DNA of 64,000 bases from JABDIP01 sp965237625 (GTDB lineage: Bacteria > Pseudomonadota > Alphaproteobacteria > DSM-16000 > Inquilinaceae), in NCBI GenBank assembly GCA_965237625.1, contig CBDEGD010000046.1:62001-126000 (forward strand), written 5' to 3'. This document shows, piece after piece, positions 19,524 through 27,716 of the stretch. The notes under the pieces were generated by a model, which saw only the letters and a list, made by a program, of their open reading frames with translations, was not told where the DNA came from and did not search any database. Numbering within the stretch: the first letter of the stretch is position 1; each line of letters opens with the position of its first letter. The position numbers and the translations under genes were made by a program.

Positions 19524-20206
19524 GCCAACGCCTCCACCAAGCCTTCGAATATCGGCAGCCCGTCGGTGTTGCCGAGCGCCGGATCGGCGGCCCGCTCCGG
19601 ATGCGGCATCAATCCCAACACCGTGCGGCCCGGATTGAAGATGCCTGCGATGTCGTTGATCGAGCCGTTCGGGTTGTCCGGCGTCTCCGCGCCATTGGCG
19701 GCGGCATAACGAAACGCCACCAGCCCATCGCCCTCAAGCCGTTCCAGCACCGCCGGATCGGCGAAATAATTGCCGTCATGATGGGCGGCCGGATACGAAA
19801 CCAATTGGTCCTTTTGATAGCGATGAGTGAAGGCGCTGTCCGGGTTTTCGACCCGCAGCGTCACCGGCCGGCTGACGAATTTCAGCGCCGCGTTGCGCAT
19901 CAGCGCGCCAGGCAGCAAGCCTGTCTCCGCCAGGATCTGGAAGCCGTTGCAGATGCCCAGCACCGCAACGCCTTGCTCGGCGCGCTCCTTCACCGCCCCC
20001 ATGATCGGCGACAGAGCCCCGATCGCCCCGCACCTCAGATAATCTCCGTAGGAGAACCCGCCCGGCACGACGATCAGATCGACCTTCGGCAGTTCGGTCT
20101 CACGGTGCCAGACCATGTCCGGCAATTGCCCGGTCACGCCCTGCAATGCCATCGCCGCATCGCGATCGCAGTTCGAGCCGGGAAAGACGATGACGGCCGC
20201 TTTCAT
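19520..20206 (-). CDS. purQ: Phosphoribosylformylglycinamidine synthase, glutaminase subunit
   Basis: 228 aa class I glutamine amidotransferase that feeds ammonia to PurL. Seen: FPGSNCDRD at the N-terminus, GGFSYGDYLRCGA, the nucleophile Cys in GICNGFQIL, and the catalytic HPE in MPHPERA. The frame is open upstream to 20476, but ATG 20206 begins the conserved MKAAVIVFPG. It overlaps purL by ATGA. In most relatives purS lies right before purQ; here purS is 5 kb away at 25172-25414. Confidence 0.97.
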
Positions 20207-20351
20207 GGGCCGGGGTTTAGCGAGCGCCGCGCGCCTTGGCAAGCATCCCAGACGCGGCCGGGCAGGATGCCCAGAAATCGGCCGATTTGCAGGGTTCACT
20301 GGATGAGAGGTGGACCGTTCAGCACGGTCTGCGATCGGATCGGGGGCAGCC

Positions 20352-21527
20352 ATGTCACGGACCATCGGCCGGCGGACATTCAATGCCGGTATCGCCGCAA
20401 CCACCGCCGGGCTGGGTCTTGGCGGCAACATCCGAGCGGCCATGGCACAGGCCGAGTATCGGGGGCCGAACGTCATCCTGGTGCGTTTCGGCGGCGGGGT
20501 GCGGCGGCGGGAGACGATCGATCCCGATCATACCTATGCGCCGTTCCTGGCCCATACGCTTGCGGCGCGGGGCACGTTGTTCCGCGACATGCGGATCGAA
20601 TCGCTGGAGGGGATCGTCACCAGCCATGGGCAGGGCACGCTCTACACCCTGACCGGCCGCTATGACCCGTACGAAGACATTGCCGGCGAGGCCTTCCGGG
20701 ACCGTTTCGAGCCCAAGGCGCCGACCCTGTTCGAATATCTGCGTCGGGCCTGGAACGTGCCGCCGCATCAGGCGTTGCTGGTCAATGGCGAGGACCGCTC
20801 CGACGAGGAGTTTTTCACCTTCAGCAACCACCACCTCTATGGCATCGCCTTTCGCTCACAGGTGTTGAGCCTGTATCGGTTCAAGACCCATCTGCTGCGC
20901 CGGCGGGTGGCCCGGACCCGGCCGGACGACCCTGCTTTCGCCGCGCTGAGCGAAGAATTGACCAAGCTCGAATCCCTCGACTACCGGCAGACGGCAGGAC
21001 AACCGCAATCGCCCGAGATCGAGGCATTCTGGGATCGCTGGCGGCGGTTCTACGGTGAGAACGGCTTCGTCAATCCGCGTGGCGACGGGCTGCTGACCGA
21101 ACTCGCGGTGCGGGCGATCAACGAACTCCGGCCCAAGCTGCTGATGATCAACTACCAGGATCCCGACTATGTGCATTGGGGCGTGGCGAGCCACTACACC
21201 CGAGGCATCTCGATCATCGATCAGGGTCTGCAGCGGCTGGTGGCGACGGTGGAGGCCGATCCGGAATACCGCGACAACACGGTCTTCGTCGTGGTCCCCG
21301 ATTGCGGCCGCGACGACAACCAGCTGATGGCGGTGCCGTATCAGCACCATTTCAATACCCGCTCGGCCCACGAGATCTGGGCGCTGGTCTTCGGCCCCGG
21401 CATCGCCCGCGGTCAGATCGTCGATCGGCCGGTCGACCAGATCGGCATCGCGCCGACCATCGGCCGGCTCATGGATTTCGAGACCGACATCGCCGAGGGA
21501 GCGGTGCTGGCCGAGGCCTTTGCATGA
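20352..21527 (+). CDS. Tat-exported alkaline-phosphatase-superfamily (sulfatase-like) protein with altered active site
   Basis: 391 aa from ATG 20352. The twin-arginine motif GRRTFNAG followed by a hydrophobic stretch marks a Tat signal. The body has the sulfatase/phosphatase outline: PNVILVRFGG at the start of the core, YQDPDYVHWG, then DNTVFVVVPDCGRD and LVFGPGI. Where active sulfatases have Asp-Asp after PNV-x-x-x the sequence is FGGG, and the usual DHG is DCG, so the metal site looks damaged or changed. Folded export suggests a cofactor or complex. It overlaps the next gene by 4 bp (ATGA 21524-21527). Substrate unknown. Confidence 0.7.
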   Translation: MSRTIGRRTFNAGIAATTAGLGLGGNIRAAMAQAEYRGPNVILVRFGGGVRRRETIDPDHTYAPFLAHTLAARGTLFRDMRIESLEGIVTSHGQGTLYTLTGRYDPYEDIAGEAFRDRFEPKAPTLFEYLRRAWNVPPHQALLVNGEDRSDEEFFTFSNHHLYGIAFRSQVLSLYRFKTHLLRRRVARTRPDDPAFAALSEELTKLESLDYRQTAGQPQSPEIEAFWDRWRRFYGENGFVNPRGDGLLTELAVRAINELRPKLLMINYQDPDYVHWGVASHYTRGISIIDQGLQRLVATVEADPEYRDNTVFVVVPDCGRDDNQLMAVPYQHHFNTRSAHEIWALVFGPGIARGQIVDRPVDQIGIAPTIGRLMDFETDIAEGAVLAEAFA

Positions 21528-22666
21528 GCGCAGGGCGACTGCCGGGGCGGAAACCGTTGCTCTGGCGCCTATTGATGGCGGTCTGGAAATACGCCTTCGG
21601 GGTATTGTTGTGCCTGACGCCGGTGACCGCTCTGCTGGTCGTCGGCTGGACCTATCGGCTGATGCAGCGGGCGACGCTCAAGCGCTTGCACCGCCTGAGC
21701 GGCTTTGGGGCCGATGGTAGCGGATTCGCGGATTTCGCCCTGGCCGACAGCCGGACCGTGGAGCATGTCGGCTGGCCGAACTGGTTCTTCGGCGCCCCGG
21801 ACGCGGAATGGCGAATCGATGCCGGGCCCGGCCGCGTGATGCGGCTGCCGCATCGGATCGCCGGGTCGTTATGGGCGAATGCGCGGATCGGCTTCCAGGG
21901 CTCGCTGAACACCGCGATGCTGGTCCTGCCGGTGGGAGCGCTGTGGCTTCTGTCCTGGTGGGGCGGATGGCAGAACTCGTTCCACAAGGGTTATGAGCAG
22001 GCCTGGGTCGGCCCGGTGGTCGGGTTTATCGGGATCGCCCTGTTCATCCTGGTGATGCTCTACGTGCCGGTGGCGCAGGCGCGTCAGGCCTCGGCCGGGA
22101 CATGGCGGGCCTTTTGGGACTTCCCGCTGATCCGCCGGTTGTTGCGGCGGCGCCGGTTCGCATGCCTCGGCCTGGCCCTGCTATACGGGTTCGCGGCGGC
22201 GCCGATCCTGGCGATCAAGGCGGCGCCGATGATCATGGGGGATCAATTCGACGGGCTGACACCGGCCGAGCTGACCGCCTTCGCCGACCAATATTTCCTG
22301 CTCGGCACAGCCGCGCTGTTCCCGCTCCATGTACTGGTCCGCCTCGCCGCTGCCAGGCTCTACGCCCGGGCCCTGTTCGACAGCGTGCGGGAAGGCGAGG
22401 TGCATCTGGACGAGCTTGGGCCGTACGAGCGAGAGGCGCTTGGCCGGCTACGGGTCGCCGCCGCCCCGTCCGAACGACGACACCCAGTCGGGCGATTTGC
22501 CGCCGCCTTGCCGCGCGCCATCATCGTCGTGCTGACCTTCGTCGCCTGGTTCGGCGTCGCAGCCGAACTCTATGTGGCGCAATTCCTGAACTACGCCTGG
22601 TTCAATTGGCTGAACCACCCGCTGATCCTGCTGCCCTGGATCCGCTATTTGCCAGGACAGGGGTGA
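21524..22666 (+). CDS. Uncharacterised multi-pass membrane protein coupled to the sulfatase-like gene
   Basis: 380 aa. Hydrophobic segments appear at about residues 20-45 (YAFGVLLCLTPVTALLVVGW), 130-150 (AMLVLPVGALWLLSWWGGW), 165-190, 220-240, 265-285 and 325-345, so roughly six membrane helices. A polar domain between the first two helices would face one side. ATG 21524 overlaps the stop of the Tat-exported gene, indicating coupled translation and probably a shared complex at the membrane. I recognise no family. A family C palindrome follows it. Confidence 0.7.
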   Translation: MSAGRLPGRKPLLWRLLMAVWKYAFGVLLCLTPVTALLVVGWTYRLMQRATLKRLHRLSGFGADGSGFADFALADSRTVEHVGWPNWFFGAPDAEWRIDAGPGRVMRLPHRIAGSLWANARIGFQGSLNTAMLVLPVGALWLLSWWGGWQNSFHKGYEQAWVGPVVGFIGIALFILVMLYVPVAQARQASAGTWRAFWDFPLIRRLLRRRRFACLGLALLYGFAAAPILAIKAAPMIMGDQFDGLTPAELTAFADQYFLLGTAALFPLHVLVRLAAARLYARALFDSVREGEVHLDELGPYEREALGRLRVAAAPSERRHPVGRFAAALPRAIIVVLTFVAWFGVAAELYVAQFLNYAWFNWLNHPLILLPWIRYLPGQG

Positions 22667-22720
22667 TGATCCGGCGTGAAAAGAGGGGCAGGCCATTACC
22701 TCCTGTCGCCATCCTTACCT

Positions 22721-22828
22721 GCGTCGTCCTCGGGCTTGACCCGAGGACCCATGTCCCCACCTGCCACGGTTGCCGAACATCCGAACTTGCCGTGCCATGG
22801 GTCCTCGGGTCAAGCCCGAGGACGACGC
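22721..22828. repeat. Palindromic repeat, family C
   Basis: GCGTCGTCCTCGGGCTTGAC at the left is matched by its exact complement at the right. Each arm contains the self-complementary CCTCGGG-CTTGA-CCCGAGG. The centre (~45 bp) is unique. This is a bacterial interspersed palindrome lying between the membrane protein gene and ocd. Only one copy is seen in this window. Confidence 0.85.
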
Positions 22829-22906
22829 AAGAAATGGGGTAGAAAGAAGCTTCGTGCCTGCCAATGGTCAAATAGCGGGACCGCTGAAATTTGACCCATC
22901 CAAGGC

Positions 22907-23962
22907 TTACGGCTTCCCCGCCGCGCGTTGCAGCATCCCGAACAGGTCGCGCGGTTCGTCTGGATCGGCCAGCAGGTCGAGTTTCACGTAATGGCCGGTT
23001 TCCTTCAGCCGGTCCCGGACATAGCGCAATGCCGAGAAATCCTCGATCGCGAAGCCCACGCTGTCGAACAGGGTGATCTGGCGCTCGGAGCTGCGGCCGG
23101 TCTTCTCGCCGGCGATCACCTGCCATAACTCGGTCACCGCATGATCCTCGTCCAACTGCTGGATCTCGCCCTCGATGCGGGTCTGCGGCGGGTACTCCAC
23201 GAAGATGTCGGAGCGCATCAGGATGTCCCGGTGCAACTCGGTCTTGCCGGGGCAGTCGCCGCCGATGGCGTTGATGTGGATGCCTGAGCCGACCATGTTG
23301 TCGGTCAGGATGGTGGCGTATTGCTTGTCGGCGGTGCAGGTGGTGATGATCTCGGCGCCGACGATGGCGTCCTCGGGCGTGGCACAGGCGGTCAGGTGGA
23401 AATCCTCACTGGCGAGATTGAGCATCGCCTTGTCGGTCGCCTTGCTGTCGATATCGTACAGCCGCAACCGGTCTACTCCACAGATTGCCTTGAAGGCCTT
23501 GGCCTGGAACTCGCATTGCGCGCCATTGCCGATCATCGCCATGGTGCGGGCACCCTTCGGCGCCAGATGCTTGGCCGCCATGGCGGAAGTCGCCGCGGTG
23601 CGCAGGGCGGTCAGGATCGTCATCTCCGACAACAGCACCGGGTAGCCATTGTTCACATTGGCCAGAAGGCCGAAGGCGGTGACGGTCTGCAGCCCCTCCT
23701 TGGTGTTCTTCGGGTGGCCATTGACGTATTTGAACCCGTAGACCTCGCCATCGGAGGTCGGCATCAACTCGATCACGCCCTCGGGGGAGTGGCTGGCCAC
23801 GCGGGGGGTCTTGTCGAACAGGTCCCAGCGACGGAAATCATCCTCGATATAGTCCGCAAGTTCGCTGAGGAAGCGCTCGATCCCAACATGGTGCACCAGC
23901 TGCATCATGTGATCGACACTGACGAAAGGGACGAAGGCGATGGGGGAGGGTTCGGGGGCCAT
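22907..23962 (-). CDS. ocd: Ornithine cyclodeaminase
   Basis: 351 aa. NAD-dependent conversion of ornithine to proline and ammonia. Family features: MIGNGAQCEFQAKAF (dinucleotide-binding GxGxxx), INAIGGDCPGKTEL with the catalytic Asp, and the N-terminal LMPTSDGEVYGFKYVNGHPKN. Length and the GDCPGKTEL motif fit OCD better than alanine dehydrogenase-type mu-crystallins. It follows the arginase gene by 9 bp, so the two should form an arginine to ornithine to proline route. Confidence 0.93.
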   Translation of the reverse strand: MAPEPSPIAFVPFVSVDHMMQLVHHVGIERFLSELADYIEDDFRRWDLFDKTPRVASHSPEGVIELMPTSDGEVYGFKYVNGHPKNTKEGLQTVTAFGLLANVNNGYPVLLSEMTILTALRTAATSAMAAKHLAPKGARTMAMIGNGAQCEFQAKAFKAICGVDRLRLYDIDSKATDKAMLNLASEDFHLTACATPEDAIVGAEIITTCTADKQYATILTDNMVGSGIHINAIGGDCPGKTELHRDILMRSDIFVEYPPQTRIEGEIQQLDEDHAVTELWQVIAGEKTGRSSERQITLFDSVGFAIEDFSALRYVRDRLKETGHYVKLDLLADPDEPRDLFGMLQRAAGKP

Positions 23963-23971
23963 GGGAGGCTC

Positions 23972-24895
23972 CTAATAGTGGCCGTGTGTCGGGCGGTCGA
24001 AGACGCTGCGCCCCATCAGGGAGGCGGTGAGATCGACCATCAGATGCGCAGTGCGCCCGCGCTCGTCGAGGAAGGGGTTGAGTTCCACCAGATCGAGCGA
24101 CGTCGCAAGCCCGCTGTCGTGCAGCATCTCCATCACCAGATGGGCTTCCCGGAACGTGGTGCCGCCGGGAACCGTGGTGCCGACGGCGGGGGCGATCGAC
24201 GGGTCGAGGAAATCGACATCGAGCGAAACATGCAGGAGTCCCTCCGCCGCCGCCACCCGGTCGAGAAATGCCTGCAGCGGCGTGACGATCCCATGCTCGT
24301 CGATGGCGCGCATGTCGGTGACCGCCAGCCGGTCGGCGACCAGTGAGGCATGCTCCTCCGGATCGACCGAGCGGATCCCGAATAGGCAGACGTTCTCGGC
24401 CGGGACGGGGTTCGGAAAGGCGGGGAAATCGTCGAAGCCCGGTTGACCGGTCAGATAGCCGACCGGCGTGCCATGCAGGTTTCCGGAGCCGGTAGTCTCT
24501 GGTGTGTGGAAATCGCTATGGGCGTCCAGCCAGAGGACGAAAAGCGGACGGTCCATTGCCTTCGCATGGGCGGCGACACCCGCCACGGTGCCCAGGGACA
24601 GGGAGTGATCGCCGCCGAGAAAGATCGGCATTCCCTGCGCCATGGCATCCTGTGCCGCGGCCGCAAGCGCCTCCGTCCAGGCCACGGTCTTGCCCAGCGC
24701 ATGAAGGCCCGGTCGTTCCGCCACTTTTTGTGCGACTGGCCGCACATCGCCCAGATCCCGCACCTTGTGGCCAAGCTCGGTCAGCGCCTCGGCCAGCCCG
24801 GCGGTGCGATAGGCGTCCGGCCCCATCAAACAACCGCGCCGATCCTTTCCGCTGTCCACCGGCGCTCCGATCAACAGGCATTCCCGGGAATCCAT
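23972..24895 (-). CDS. rocF: Arginase
   Basis: 307 aa binuclear manganese ureohydrolase cleaving arginine to ornithine and urea. Metal-binding motifs: GGDHSLSLGT, WLDAHSDFHT, and SLDVDFLDPSIAP. N-terminal GAPVDSGKDRRGCLMGPDAYR fits arginases more than agmatinases. The frame opens at 24952, but ATG 24895 has GGAGAG upstream and starts the conserved region. It is the first gene of a two-gene unit with ocd. The pair lies between purS and purQ. Confidence 0.95.
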   Translation of the reverse strand: MDSRECLLIGAPVDSGKDRRGCLMGPDAYRTAGLAEALTELGHKVRDLGDVRPVAQKVAERPGLHALGKTVAWTEALAAAAQDAMAQGMPIFLGGDHSLSLGTVAGVAAHAKAMDRPLFVLWLDAHSDFHTPETTGSGNLHGTPVGYLTGQPGFDDFPAFPNPVPAENVCLFGIRSVDPEEHASLVADRLAVTDMRAIDEHGIVTPLQAFLDRVAAAEGLLHVSLDVDFLDPSIAPAVGTTVPGGTTFREAHLVMEMLHDSGLATSLDLVELNPFLDERGRTAHLMVDLTASLMGRSVFDRPTHGHY

Positions 24896-25028
24896 TACGC
24901 GCTCTCCATAGAATCGATGCAGAATGTACCTTCGATATTGCGATAGGCGCACTATTCATCCCGTGCAACCTCTCACAATGAAATTGCAATTCGCTGATCG
25001 GTATCGCCGGCACGGGACACCATGGATT

Positions 25029-25105
25029 GTCATTCCCGCGAAGGCGGGAATCTCGATGGGATGACAGCGCTTGCGGCTCTAGATTCCCGCCTTCGCGGGA
25101 ATGAC
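25029..25105. repeat. Palindromic repeat, family B, copy 2
   Basis: GTCATTCCCGCGAAGGCGGG at the left and its complement at the right, with AATCT/AGATT inside each arm. The ~27 bp centre differs from copy B1. It lies between rocF and purS. Confidence 0.85.
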
Positions 25106-25171
25106 GAGAGTGAGAATTAGCAGATATTGAGGTGCCGGATCGAACACCGGCAAGTCGACTCTGTGATCCGG

Positions 25172-25414
25172 TCAGCCCCGGATTTCGATGGCATAGGTTT
25201 CGATCACCGGGTTGGCGAGAAGGGTCTCGCACATCTTCTCCACATGCGTCCTTGCCTTGTCCGGGTCGGTCTCCGCCAGGTCCAACTCGATCAGCTTGCC
25301 CTGGCGGACACCGCCGATGCCGTCGAAGCCGAGGCTCCCCAAGGCGTGCTCAATGGCCTTGCCCTGAGGATCCAGAACGCCCCGCTTCAAGGTGATTTCG
25401 ACCATTGCCTTCAT
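25172..25414 (-). CDS. purS: Phosphoribosylformylglycinamidine synthase, PurS subunit
   Basis: 80 aa, the usual size. PurS bridges PurL and PurQ. Seen: VEITLKRGVLDPQGKAIEHAL, GFDGIGGVRQGKLIEL and a C-terminal CETLLANPVIETY. ATG 25414 overlaps the purC stop by 4 bp (ATGA); ATG 25405 (MVEITL) is an alternative. Its partner genes purQ-purL are displaced about 5 kb downstream. Confidence 0.95.
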   Translation of the reverse strand: MKAMVEITLKRGVLDPQGKAIEHALGSLGFDGIGGVRQGKLIELDLAETDPDKARTHVEKMCETLLANPVIETYAIEIRG

Positions 25415-26214
25415 GCCTTTTTCGCTCCGCCTCCGACCGCCTTGACGTTCTTGACGTCCTTGACGCCCTTGATGTCCTTGATGTCGCCTTCGGGCAAGAT
25501 GCCGAGCCGGCGGGCGACCTCGCGATAGGCCTCCTCCACATTGCCGAGATCCTGACGGAAGCGGTCCTTGTCCATTTTTTCGTTGGTCACCAGATCCCAA
25601 AGGCGGCAGTTATCCGGGCTGATCTCATCGGCCAGAACGATGCGCACCTCGCCGTTCTCGTTGTACAGCCGGCCGAATTCCAGCTTGAAGTCCACCAGCT
25701 TGAGCCCGACGCCCAGGAACAGTCCGGTCAGATAGTCGTTCACCCGTAGCGCCAGGGCCATCATGTCGTCCAGGTCCTGGGGCGCCGCCCAGCCAAAGGC
25801 GGTGATGTGCTCCTCCGACACCATCGGGTCGTTCAATTCGTCGGATTTGTAATAGTACTCGACGATCGACCGGGGCAGCGGCGTGCCGTCCTCCACATTG
25901 AAGCGCTTGGCGAAGGAGCCGGCGGCTACATTTCGCACGACGACCTCGACCGGCACGATCTCGAGCTCATAGACGAGCTGCTCGCGCATGTTCAGGCGCT
26001 TCATGAAATGGGTCGGAATGCCCATCTCCGACAGCCGGGTCATCAGGTACTCGGAGATGCGGTTGTTCAGCACCCCCTTACCGGAGATCGTGCCCTTCTT
26101 CTGATTGTTGAAGGCGGTGGCGTCATCCTTGAAATGTTGGACGAGCGTGCCGGGTTCCGGGCCTTCGAAGAGTACCTTCGCCTTGCCCTCGTAAATCCGT
26201 CTGCGACGGCTCAT
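25411..26214 (-). CDS. purC: SAICAR synthetase
   Basis: 267 aa from ATG 26214 (conserved MSRRRRIYEGKAK). Ligates CAIR and aspartate with ATP. Motifs: YEGKAKVLFEGPEPGT, FNNQKKGTISGKGVLNN, VVVRNVAAGSFAKRF, LKLVDFKLEFG, and DEISPDNCRLW. The family usually ends near residue 240; here a C-terminal tail of (D/G/N)(I/V)K triplets and GGGAKKA is added, encoded by 9-bp near-repeats at 25441-25490. It is first in purC-purS. Confidence 0.96.
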   Translation of the reverse strand: MSRRRRIYEGKAKVLFEGPEPGTLVQHFKDDATAFNNQKKGTISGKGVLNNRISEYLMTRLSEMGIPTHFMKRLNMREQLVYELEIVPVEVVVRNVAAGSFAKRFNVEDGTPLPRSIVEYYYKSDELNDPMVSEEHITAFGWAAPQDLDDMMALALRVNDYLTGLFLGVGLKLVDFKLEFGRLYNENGEVRIVLADEISPDNCRLWDLVTNEKMDKDRFRQDLGNVEEAYREVARRLGILPEGDIKDIKGVKDVKNVKAVGGGAKKA

Positions 26215-26316
26215 AACGCTATGCCTCTGATTGAAAAAGGAACGCGAAGTTTTTGCCAAGTGTTACCCATAGCGCTCTATAGCAGTCATTTCATCGGTTC
26301 TCAATTGGCGCGGACG

Positions 26317-27069
26317 TCACGCCGAATCCACCAGCTCATACGGCGCCTCGTCGGGTCGCCCGGCGGCGAACCGCCAGATCGGTTTCGCGTCGGGCAGATG
26401 CAGGGCCGGTAGCGCGATCAGGCTGGAGGACAGGGTTCCGAACCCGACATCGGTCACAACGCACATGTCACCCATGGGCCCGGACGGGCCGCCCTTGGAG
26501 GCCATCAGCGCTTCCCATGCCGCCCAGTCTCCGGCAGCCGGATCCGGGGCCGGCGCAGCCTCGAATTTCGGCAGGTATTGGGTGATCCGCGGGCTCGTCG
26601 GGTCGTTGCGGTCGCCGGCTGTCAGCATCGACAACCCGACCGGCAGGGGCTTGACCTCGATGATACCGCTGTCGTTCTCACGATTGGCCAGCCAATAGGC
26701 GTCTCGGTTATCGGCCACCACCATATTGAACCCGCGATAGGCGCCGGCATTGAGGTCTGCCAGCGCGATTGCTGCTTCGCCGGCATCGGCGTGGTCCAGC
26801 GCCTCCAGCACCAACTCGCCTCGGCTACGCTTGCCGGCCATCTGCCCCAGGGTGCCGCGCCGGTTCATCATGGCGGCCACCACGCCGAAATCGTTGAGGG
26901 CGAGCCAGGTGCCCTCCGCCACCTCGTCATAGCCGCCGACCACATGGGGCCGGTCCGGCCAATGCCGCCCCGGCGGCCGCCAGGGTCGCTGCAACGCCTC
27001 GTCGCGATTGGCGGTGATCAGCACAGGCCAGTCGCTGTCGGGCTGTCGGAGGATAACTAGCGTGCACAT
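26317..27069 (-). CDS. NRDE/TANGO2-family protein
   Basis: 250 aa from ATG 27069. The family hallmarks are present: Met-Cys-Thr at the very N-terminus (MCTLVILRQP), the NRDE motif in ITANRDEALQRP, and GTWLALNDFGVVAAMMNR. The second-residue Cys resembles an N-terminal nucleophile hydrolase. Human TANGO2 is linked to heme or acyl-CoA handling; the bacterial role is not settled. The frame opens 15 codons earlier, but Cys must follow the initiator Met, so 27069 is chosen. It stands between purC and the divergently read DUF1476 gene. Confidence 0.85.
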   Translation of the reverse strand: MCTLVILRQPDSDWPVLITANRDEALQRPWRPPGRHWPDRPHVVGGYDEVAEGTWLALNDFGVVAAMMNRRGTLGQMAGKRSRGELVLEALDHADAGEAAIALADLNAGAYRGFNMVVADNRDAYWLANRENDSGIIEVKPLPVGLSMLTAGDRNDPTSPRITQYLPKFEAAPAPDPAAGDWAAWEALMASKGGPSGPMGDMCVVTDVGFGTLSSSLIALPALHLPDAKPIWRFAAGRPDEAPYELVDSA

Positions 27070-27223
27070 CGAGACATCATGACCTTCTTTTCGAAAAACA
27101 TATGCCGGTTGCATTGGCCGGCACGGTTGGTGTCGCTATATTCACCACACGAGACGAACAACACGCGACAGGCCGGCAGTTGAAAAATGCTGCGCCGCCT
27201 GATTTGGGGAGACCGGGCCGACC

Positions 27224-27547
27224 ATGACAACCTTCAACGATCGCGAAAAGTCGTTCGAGAATAAATTCAAGCACGATCAGGACACGCTGTTTCGAATCCA
27301 TAGCCGGCGGAACAAGCTGCTGGGCCAGTGGGCCGGGGATCTTCTCGGGTTGTCGGGCGATGCGGCGGCCACCTATGCGACGGAAGTCGTCATGTCCGAC
27401 ATGGAAAAGCCGGGCGATGAAGACGTGCATGACAAGGTCTATGCCGATCTTCAGGCGAAGAATATCGATCTCTCGGATCACCGCCTGCGCAAGAAGATGG
27501 ACGAGCTTCTACAGGTCGCCCACGATCAGATCACCAGCGAGACATAG
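27224..27547 (+). CDS. DUF1476 protein, F1-ATPase inhibitor zeta subunit
   Basis: 107 aa, the usual length. Sequence marks of the family: NDREKSFENKFKHDQDTLFRI at the N-terminus, RRNKLLGQWAG, and VHDKVYADLQAK. In Paracoccus this family inhibits ATP hydrolysis by the F1 motor, with the N-terminal segment as the inhibitory part; that is established for the family, inferred here. The GGGGAGACCGGG before ATG 27224 is the ribosome site. It diverges from the NRDE gene. Confidence 0.9.
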   Translation: MTTFNDREKSFENKFKHDQDTLFRIHSRRNKLLGQWAGDLLGLSGDAAATYATEVVMSDMEKPGDEDVHDKVYADLQAKNIDLSDHRLRKKMDELLQVAHDQITSET

Positions 27548-27562
27548 CGGGGTAAGCACCCA

Positions 27563-27690
27563 GCCCTCACCCTCCCGCTTCGCGGGTCCCTCCCTCTCCC
27601 AGAGGGAGAGGGTTTTCCCGGCTGCCGTTAAATTCCCTCTCCCTCTGGGAGAGGGAGGGACCCGCGGCGAAGCCGTGGGAGGGTGAGGGC
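27563..27690. repeat. Dispersed palindromic repeat, family A, copy 2
   Basis: GCCCTCACCCTCCC, GGGTCCCTCCCTCTCCC and the complementary right half ending GGGAGGGTGAGGGC. The core TTTTCCCGGCTGCCGTTAAA differs from the other copies. It sits between the convergent DUF1476 and purB genes, where a hairpin could stop both transcripts. Confidence 0.87.
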
Positions 27691-27716
27691 CGAGCACCGC
27701 TGCTTGGGCTAAGTTC

